Positions 5,171 to 10,897 of a stretch of DNA of 10,897 nt are shown piece after piece. Where the stretch lies: positions 295 to 11,191 of the forward strand of contig DDMS01000058.1 in the NCBI GenBank assembly GCA_002340765.1, read 5' to 3'. A program made the translations under genes and the position numbers. Under the pieces are notes generated by a model, which was not told where the DNA came from, made no database searches, and was given only the letters and a program-made list of their open reading frames with translations. Each line of letters begins with the position of its first letter. The stretch's first letter is position 1. Origin of the DNA: Flavobacteriaceae bacterium UBA2540. GTDB taxonomy: Bacteria; Bacteroidota; Bacteroidia; Flavobacteriales; Flavobacteriaceae.

Positions 5171-8100
5171 ATGAAATGTTACTTTGCAAAAAAACACTTA
5201 TTCACCTTCGTATTTCTTTTAGTAACTGCGCTGCAATTTTCACAGCAATCAATCATTGATACCAGTATTTTAACAGATTTCAACAACGCAATTCAATTAT
5301 ACAATAATAAAGCGTATGCAGCTGCTCAGAAATCGTTACTAAAAGTTATTAAAAATAGCGAAAAAAGTTCAAATTTAAATGCAGATGCTGCATATTTTAA
5401 GGCGATGTGTGCTTTGAAATTACAAGAAACTGATGCAGACAAAAAAGTATTAGATTTTGTTGAAAAATATCCAAATAGCACTAAAAAAAATCAAGCTTTT
5501 TTTAATGTGGCAAATTATTATTTTGCCAACCAAAAACCTGCATATGCTTTAAAATGGTATCAAAAAGTAAATAAAGAAGTCATTTCAGGAGAAAATCGGA
5601 AAGAACTCAATTTTAAATCGGGATATAGTTTGCTGGTTTCTGGGGACTTATCATCAGCCAAAAATCTTTTTTTACCGCTGATCAATGACGGAAAATATGG
5701 CAATGACGCAAGATATTATTATGGGTTTATCGCTTATAAATTGGAAGACTATGGTTTGGCAGAATCTACATTAAAAGAAATTGCAGACAATGATTCCTAC
5801 AAAGCTGAAATATCTTATTATTTGTTAGATATCAGTTTCAAATCAGGAAAATTTGAAAGATGTATTAAAATTGGTGAAGAATTATTGAAAGATAAAAAGA
5901 GAAAAGACAGTTCAGAAATCTCTAAAATTGTTGGTGAAAGTTATTTCAATCTTGAAAATTATTTAGCAGCAATTCCTTTTTTGAAAGCATATAAAGGAAA
6001 AAATGGCAAATTGAATAACACAGATTATTATCAATTAGGTTTCGCTTTTTTCAAGCAAAATGATTTTCAAAATGCCATTGCTCATTTCAACAAAATTATT
6101 GACCAAAAAAATGCAGTTTCACAAAATGCCTATTATCATTTGGCTGAATGTTACTTAAAAATAGTTAAAAAAAATGAAGCATTAAACGCTTTTAAAACTG
6201 CAAGTGAAATGGATTTTAGTGTAAAAATCAAAGAAGATGCCGCTTTGAATTATGCCAAATTAAGTTACGAAGAAGGAAATCCGTTTGAAAATGTAGCTGA
6301 TGTACTTCAAAATTACCTGAAAAATTACCCAACTTCTACTTCTTATAAGGAAATAAATCAATTAGTTGTTTATTCATATATTCATCAACAAGACTATAAA
6401 GGTGCTTTGAATTATCTGAAAAAGAAAAAATCAGAAGACAATGCAGCACTCACTTTAGAGGTTTCGTTATACAGAGGAATTCAGCTTCTTAATGACCAAA
6501 AATTCACAGAAGCTTTACCCTATTTTACCATTAGTAAAAAATCTTTGGTACCTGAAATTTATCAAAAAGGATATTATTGGGAGGCAGAAACGCTTTACAG
6601 ATTAGGAAATTATGAGGAAGCTTTGACGAAGTTTATTTCCGCATCAACCCTCGAAAAATCAAGCAAAACTGAAGAACTTCAATTAATTGATTACAACTTA
6701 GGATATTGTTATTTCAAGCTAAATAAATACTCAGAAGGAATTCGCTCTTTTAAAACTTTACTTCAAAAAAATGGTTTAGAAAACGATTTAAAAAATGACG
6801 CAACTTTGAGATTAGCAGATAGTTATTATTCAATTAGTAATTTTAGTGATGCTATGAGATTGTATCAAATTGTAGTTAATGAGTTGGGTTCAGGAGCAGA
6901 TTATGCACAATATCAGATTGGGATGAGTCATGGGTTTAGAGGTGAAAATGTCCAAAAAATTAACACATTGAAAAAAGTGGTCAATAATTTTGACAATTCT
7001 GATTTAAAAGATGATGCTTTGTTTCAATTGGCAATCACATTTACAGCGTTAAAAAAATCAAAAGAAGCTCATGAGGCATATGATCGTTTGCAAAAAAGCT
7101 ACCCAAAAAGTGTATTTATTCCTAAAGCTTTGGTAAGACAAGGTTTGTTATATTACAATGAAAATGAAAATGCAAAAGCACTTGAAAAATTCAAATTAAC
7201 TGCTAGTAAATTTCCAAATTCATCAGATGCTTTGGAAGCTGTAAACAATGTAAAAAATATTTATATTGATGAAGACAAGTTAGACGAATATGTTGCTTGG
7301 ACTAAAACATTGCCTTTCGTGAATATGAGTGAATCTGAACTTGAAAAATCTTCATTTACGATTGTTGAACGAAAATATTTTGACGACAATAACAATCAAA
7401 ATACCATTTTAAGTCTCACTAAATACTTAAAAAAATTTCCTGAAGGAGTAAATGCTCTAAAAGCAAATTATTATTTGGCAACAACCTATTTTAATGAAAA
7501 AGAATTTGACAATGCAATTCCATATTTTGAAAAAGTTTTAAAAGCTGGACAATCAAATTACGGTGAAGATTCATTGGCTAAATTAGCTGAAATTCAGTTG
7601 TCAAAACAAAATTATGATGCTGCAATTCCGCTCTTAGAGCGTTTAGAGCAAGAAGCTTATGAAGTTGAAAATAGTGCTTTTGCGCAAAGTAATTTAATGA
7701 AATCATATTACAACAAAAATGCACACGAAAAAGCGTTGGCTTTTGCAAAAAAAGTGTTGTCAAAAATAGGAATCGACGCTTCTTTAGAGTTTGATGCAAA
7801 AATAATTATTGCAAGATCTTCTTTTAAAATTAGCGATTTTGAAACCTCAAAAGAATATTACCAAACTATTGATAAGAAAGCAGTTGGAGAATTAAAAGCC
7901 GAAATTTTATACTATGAATCGTATTTTCAAAATCAAGAAAAAGCGTATGAAAAATCAAACGAAATAGTTAAAAAATTGATTACAGAGTATGCTTCTTACA
8001 AATATTGGGGCGTTAGAAGTTATGTAATTATGGGTAAAAATTATTATGGTTTAAACGATGCTTATCAAGCAACTTTTATTCTTGAAAATGTGATTAAAAA

Positions 8101-8209
8101 CTTTAAGCAATATGAAGATGTTGTCAAAGAGGCACAAATTGAATTGACCAAAATCAAAGAAACTGAAGCCAAAACGAATAATTCAATCAATCCTCAAATA
8201 AAAAATTAA
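5171..8209 (+). CDS. Large secreted tetratricopeptide-repeat (TPR) protein
   Basis: This 1012-residue protein has an N-terminal signal peptide (positive K-K-H, a hydrophobic core at about 10-21, likely cleavage after F-S-Q near residue 25). It then consists almost entirely of TPR-like helical pairs. Clear repeats start near residues 286 (YQLGFAFFKQNDFQNAI), 321 (YHLAECYLK), 507 (YNLGYCYFKLNKY), 545 (LRLADSYYSISNFSDAM) and 766 (YYLATTYFNEKEFDNAI). TPR arrays bind other proteins, so a periplasmic or outer-membrane-associated scaffold is likely; no catalytic domain is seen. Its stop and the start of the barrel gene share one base (TAATG), implying translational coupling and a shared function at the outer membrane. 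This TPR-plus-barrel pairing is familiar to me from Flavobacteriia, but I know no assigned role. The ATG at 5171 is the only start that gives the full signal peptide. Confidence 0.87.
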   Translation: MKCYFAKKHLFTFVFLLVTALQFSQQSIIDTSILTDFNNAIQLYNNKAYAAAQKSLLKVIKNSEKSSNLNADAAYFKAMCALKLQETDADKKVLDFVEKYPNSTKKNQAFFNVANYYFANQKPAYALKWYQKVNKEVISGENRKELNFKSGYSLLVSGDLSSAKNLFLPLINDGKYGNDARYYYGFIAYKLEDYGLAESTLKEIADNDSYKAEISYYLLDISFKSGKFERCIKIGEELLKDKKRKDSSEISKIVGESYFNLENYLAAIPFLKAYKGKNGKLNNTDYYQLGFAFFKQNDFQNAIAHFNKIIDQKNAVSQNAYYHLAECYLKIVKKNEALNAFKTASEMDFSVKIKEDAALNYAKLSYEEGNPFENVADVLQNYLKNYPTSTSYKEINQLVVYSYIHQQDYKGALNYLKKKKSEDNAALTLEVSLYRGIQLLNDQKFTEALPYFTISKKSLVPEIYQKGYYWEAETLYRLGNYEEALTKFISASTLEKSSKTEELQLIDYNLGYCYFKLNKYSEGIRSFKTLLQKNGLENDLKNDATLRLADSYYSISNFSDAMRLYQIVVNELGSGADYAQYQIGMSHGFRGENVQKINTLKKVVNNFDNSDLKDDALFQLAITFTALKKSKEAHEAYDRLQKSYPKSVFIPKALVRQGLLYYNENENAKALEKFKLTASKFPNSSDALEAVNNVKNIYIDEDKLDEYVAWTKTLPFVNMSESELEKSSFTIVERKYFDDNNNQNTILSLTKYLKKFPEGVNALKANYYLATTYFNEKEFDNAIPYFEKVLKAGQSNYGEDSLAKLAEIQLSKQNYDAAIPLLERLEQEAYEVENSAFAQSNLMKSYYNKNAHEKALAFAKKVLSKIGIDASLEFDAKIIIARSSFKISDFETSKEYYQTIDKKAVGELKAEILYYESYFQNQEKAYEKSNEIVKKLITEYASYKYWGVRSYVIMGKNYYGLNDAYQATFILENVIKNFKQYEDVVKEAQIELTKIKETEAKTNNSINPQIKN

Positions 8210-9966
8210 TGAAAAAAGGTTTTCTAATCGTGCTAATTTTGTGTGCTTTCAACGTTTTTTCACAAAAGAAAAACAATGAAAAAGTAAAAGATACTTTAAA
8301 AACTGAAGTGGTTGAAGTAGTGACAACTTACAATCCAAAAATTGCGGATGCCAATAAATTAAAGAATAATCCAAGTGTAAAATTATTGGAAAAAACAAAA
8401 AAACAACCCTTAAAATATAACATATTTTCTGTGCCAGTTGCATCAACATTTGTCCCAAAAAGTGGCGTTGTAAAAGGCATTGATGTTGGGTTAAAAGAGA
8501 GAATATATGATAATTTTATAGCTGCGGGATTTGGAAATTATACTTCCCCTTATTTTGAAACATTTTTACACAAACACACTCGTTTTAAGAGTGAATTTGG
8601 ACTTTCAGCAAGATACAATGCGTCTTTTGACAACATCGCAAATACCGTTTTAAATAGTCATTTTTCTAATTTTGGCGCAAGTGTTTTTTATAAACAAGAT
8701 GAACGATATTTTGATTGGAAAGTAACATTAAATTCAGAGAGAAATCAATATAATTGGTATGGAATTACTCCAAATTCTTTGGCAATAAATAGTTTAAATT
8801 CGATTGAAGAAAATCAAACATATAATTATTTTAATGTTGATGGAGAGATTGATCTTTTAGACTCTTATATTGACAAAAGTAACTTTTCATTTTCTTACTT
8901 TTCTGATGTTTTTAACAGTTCAGAATTCTTGGTAAGTTTGAATACAGATTTGGATATTCCTATTAGTTTTATCAAAAAAAGTTTAAAGATAAATACAAAA
9001 ATTGAATATTTGAATGGTGAGTTTTTAAATAATTATTCTAATACTAACAAGTTGAATTACAGTATTTTTACCGCAAAAATTAATCCTGAATACAACAATA
9101 CTTTTAACGGATTTTCTGTAAAATTAGGTACAAAAGTATTTTCATCATTGGATGGAAAAAATAGGATAAATAATTTTTTAGTGTATCCGGATATAAAAAT
9201 TCAAAAAGAAATTCTTAAAGAAAATTTACAAGTTTATGGCGGAGTTTCTGGAGATTTAAAAACCAACAACTACAGAGATTTTTCTGAAGATAATCCATTT
9301 GTCTCTCCAACTATATTCATAACTCAAACTGCTGAAAAAATGAATGCTTTTTTAGGGTTTTCTGGTGTTTTGAATAAAAGTGTAAGTTTTAATGTTTCTG
9401 CTAGCTTTAAAAACGAACAAGACAAGCCTTTATTTTTGAAAAACAATTCAAAATCTGATGGAATTTCAACTTCAGCAAATGGGATAAATTTTCGTGGGTA
9501 TGAATATGGAAATTCTTTCGGAATTGTGTATGATGACGTTAAAACTAGCTCCTTTTTTGCAGAAATGAGTTACGAATTTTCAAAACAAATCACTTTTGAA
9601 ACCAATTTTCAAATTGATAGTTTCAATACAACCACTGAAGTTGAAGCGTGGAATTTACCGATATTTCAAGGAAATTTAATCGCAAAATATAAGAATGAAA
9701 AATGGTATGCAACTTCAACAATCTTATTTATTGGTAATAGAAAAGATGCTTTATATGCTTCAAATTACCCTTCAAACGACAAAACTTCACTAACAATTCC
9801 TTCCTTTTTTGACTTAAATCTAAATGGAGGTTATTTTTTTAATGACAAATTTTCGGCATTTTTAAAAATCAATAATCTGTTAAACAATAATTACCAACGC
9901 TTTGCGAATTTTGAAGTGCAAGGTTTTCAAATTTTAGGAGGCGTTACCTGTAAATTCGATTTTTAA
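8209..9966 (+). CDS. Outer-membrane beta-barrel, TonB-dependent receptor-like without a full plug
   Basis: This 585-residue protein has a signal peptide (MKK, a hydrophobic core, likely cleavage after V-F-S, residues 16-18). The rest is rich in alternating aromatic/polar strands (for example FIAAGFGNYTSPYFETF, about 103-119) and ends in a strand with C-terminal phenylalanine (KFDF), a typical signal for outer-membrane insertion. The last ~50 residues (FAFLKINNLLNNNYQ-like, here F-S-A-F-L-K-I-N-N-L-L-N-N-N-Y-Q) resemble the end of TonB-dependent receptors. A short EVVEVVTTYNPK segment (33-44) is TonB-box-like. However, only about 60-70 residues separate it from the barrel, against roughly 130-150 for a normal plug domain, and no carboxypeptidase-like N-domain is present. 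It is coupled to the TPR gene by a one-base overlap. A porin-like or assembly-related barrel is as likely as a transporter. Confidence 0.8.
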   Translation: MKKGFLIVLILCAFNVFSQKKNNEKVKDTLKTEVVEVVTTYNPKIADANKLKNNPSVKLLEKTKKQPLKYNIFSVPVASTFVPKSGVVKGIDVGLKERIYDNFIAAGFGNYTSPYFETFLHKHTRFKSEFGLSARYNASFDNIANTVLNSHFSNFGASVFYKQDERYFDWKVTLNSERNQYNWYGITPNSLAINSLNSIEENQTYNYFNVDGEIDLLDSYIDKSNFSFSYFSDVFNSSEFLVSLNTDLDIPISFIKKSLKINTKIEYLNGEFLNNYSNTNKLNYSIFTAKINPEYNNTFNGFSVKLGTKVFSSLDGKNRINNFLVYPDIKIQKEILKENLQVYGGVSGDLKTNNYRDFSEDNPFVSPTIFITQTAEKMNAFLGFSGVLNKSVSFNVSASFKNEQDKPLFLKNNSKSDGISTSANGINFRGYEYGNSFGIVYDDVKTSSFFAEMSYEFSKQITFETNFQIDSFNTTTEVEAWNLPIFQGNLIAKYKNEKWYATSTILFIGNRKDALYASNYPSNDKTSLTIPSFFDLNLNGGYFFNDKFSAFLKINNLLNNNYQRFANFEVQGFQILGGVTCKFDF

Positions 9967-10031
9967 AATTATTGATATTTCACTTTATATAAATTTTTGT
10001 AGATTTATCAAATCAAACAATAACTGACTAA

Positions 10032-10897
10032 TTGAGAAAAATATCACTTATAATTTTCAATGTATTTCTAATATTTTCTTGCGTCCAAAAACAAGAAAAA
10101 GGAATCATTTCTGATAAATTATCTGCTGAAGAAAAACAAGATTCTGCTAATATAAAAAAGCTATTTGACAGTGCTTTAACAGAAGGAAAATCCTATGAAT
10201 GGTTGCGAGATTTAACACAGAATATTGGTGGCAGATTATCAGGCTCCTTAGAAGCTCAAAAAGCAGTTGAATGGGGAGAAAAATTGATGAAAGAAGTAGG
10301 TTTAGATTCAGTTTGGTTGCAACCAGTTATGGTGCCACATTGGGTTCGTGGTGAAAAAGAAATTGCCAATTATAAAGTCAATGGAATCGAAAAAAATGTG
10401 CCAATTTGCGCTTTAGGATTCTCAATAGCAACAACTTCAGAAGGAATTTTAGCAGAAGTAATTGAATTAAAGAGCTTGGAAGAAGCCAAAGCTCTTGGTT
10501 CAAAAATGAAAGGCAAAATTGTTTTTTTCAATAGACCTTTTGACAACACTTTGATTCAGACTTTTAAAGCTTATGGAGGTTGTGTTGATCAGCGTGTAAA
10601 TGGCGCTGCAATTTGTGGACAATTTGGTGCAAAAGGCGTTATTGTGCGTTCAATGACCAATTCAATTGATGATTTTCCACACACAGGAACGATGCTTTAT
10701 GGTAATTTACCTGCAGAAAAATACATTCCAACAGCAGCAATAAGTAGCAAAGCTGCCGAAATTTTAAGTACTGATTTGAAAGAAAATCCGAACTTACAAT
10801 TCTATTTCAAACAAAGTTGTGAAAATTTACCAGATGCACCATCATTCAATGTCATTGGAGAAATAAAAGGAAGTAAAACTCCTGAAAATATTTTTGT
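10032..10897 (+). CDS. M28-family metallopeptidase, carboxypeptidase Q-like lipoprotein (3' end outside window)
   Basis: The frame is open from a UUG at 10032 to the window edge (288 codons). An in-frame TAA directly precedes the UUG (10029-10031). The start gives a lipoprotein signal (MRK, hydrophobic core, L-I-F-S-C with Cys17), so the protein is probably anchored in the envelope. The N-terminal region has NIGGRLSGS (about 64-72) and VMVPHWVRGE, both shared with animal plasma glutamate carboxypeptidase (carboxypeptidase Q). A protease-associated (PA)-like insert follows, with the stretch up to PHTG-x-M-L-Y. The visible part stops at A-P-S-F-N-V-I-G-E-I-K-G-S, just before the expected G-H-x-D zinc-ligand motif, so catalytic residues cannot be verified. 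Such enzymes are di-zinc aminopeptidases or dipeptidases used in peptide scavenging. It lies 65 bp after the barrel gene and may be co-transcribed or have its own promoter (near-match TAGATTTA at 10000-10007). Confidence 0.87.
   Translation, partial: MRKISLIIFNVFLIFSCVQKQEKGIISDKLSAEEKQDSANIKKLFDSALTEGKSYEWLRDLTQNIGGRLSGSLEAQKAVEWGEKLMKEVGLDSVWLQPVMVPHWVRGEKEIANYKVNGIEKNVPICALGFSIATTSEGILAEVIELKSLEEAKALGSKMKGKIVFFNRPFDNTLIQTFKAYGGCVDQRVNGAAICGQFGAKGVIVRSMTNSIDDFPHTGTMLYGNLPAEKYIPTAAISSKAAEILSTDLKENPNLQFYFKQSCENLPDAPSFNVIGEIKGSKTPENIF

Noticed and set aside
7578..7799. Minus-strand open frame inside the TPR gene
   Set aside because: It lies fully within a coding TPR region and its low-complexity translation matches nothing recognisable.
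8249..8458. Minus-strand open frame at the start of the barrel gene
   Set aside because: It is antisense to the signal peptide and N-terminal region of a supported gene.

Overview
The window looks like a chromosomal segment of a Flavobacteriia-type Bacteroidota. The evidence is the low GC content, signal peptides ending in F-S-Q, TAnnTTTG-type promoter elements, AT-rich translation starts without strong Shine-Dalgarno sequences, and gene families typical of that class. It splits into a small left-hand accessory part and a larger ordinary chromosomal part.

Left part (about 1-1560). The window opens inside a PLP-dependent cysteine synthase-family gene that is clearly richer in GC than everything to its right. 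About 35 bp after its stop lies a ~140-bp imperfect inverted repeat (676-815) with complementary 9-bp ends (CCCTATAAC / GTTATAGGG), a second paired block inside, an internal GC-rich palindrome and a pair of 11-bp direct repeats. Gene plus trailing structured element is the layout of an integron gene cassette with its attC site, although the spacing is not fully canonical. A single-gene unit for a small cupin lipoprotein follows. No integrase and no second such element is visible.

Middle part (1560-5015). A plus-strand GT4-type glycosyltransferase starting at UUG converges on a minus-strand operon, sharing a 4-base TTAA at the two stop codons. The operon is transcribed ftsE (ABC ATPase), then a GT2 glycosyltransferase, then a 2-oxoglutarate/Fe(II) oxygenase, with overlapping reading frames. 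The GT2 and oxygenase genes are noticeably more AT-rich than ftsE. The two glycosyltransferases and the oxygenase plausibly act on a cell-surface glycan; their substrate cannot be read from the sequence.

Right part (5016-10897). A 155-bp divergent promoter region separates ftsE from a plus-strand pair: a secreted 1012-residue TPR protein, and an outer-membrane barrel related to TonB-dependent receptors but without room for a normal plug. The two are coupled by a TAATG junction. Next comes the N-terminal ~288 codons of an M28-family, carboxypeptidase Q-like lipoprotein, also starting at UUG and cut by the window edge before its metal ligands.

The least ordinary features are the attC-like element with its two flanking cassette-like genes, the AT-rich GT2/oxygenase module behind ftsE, and the coupled TPR/plugless-barrel pair.
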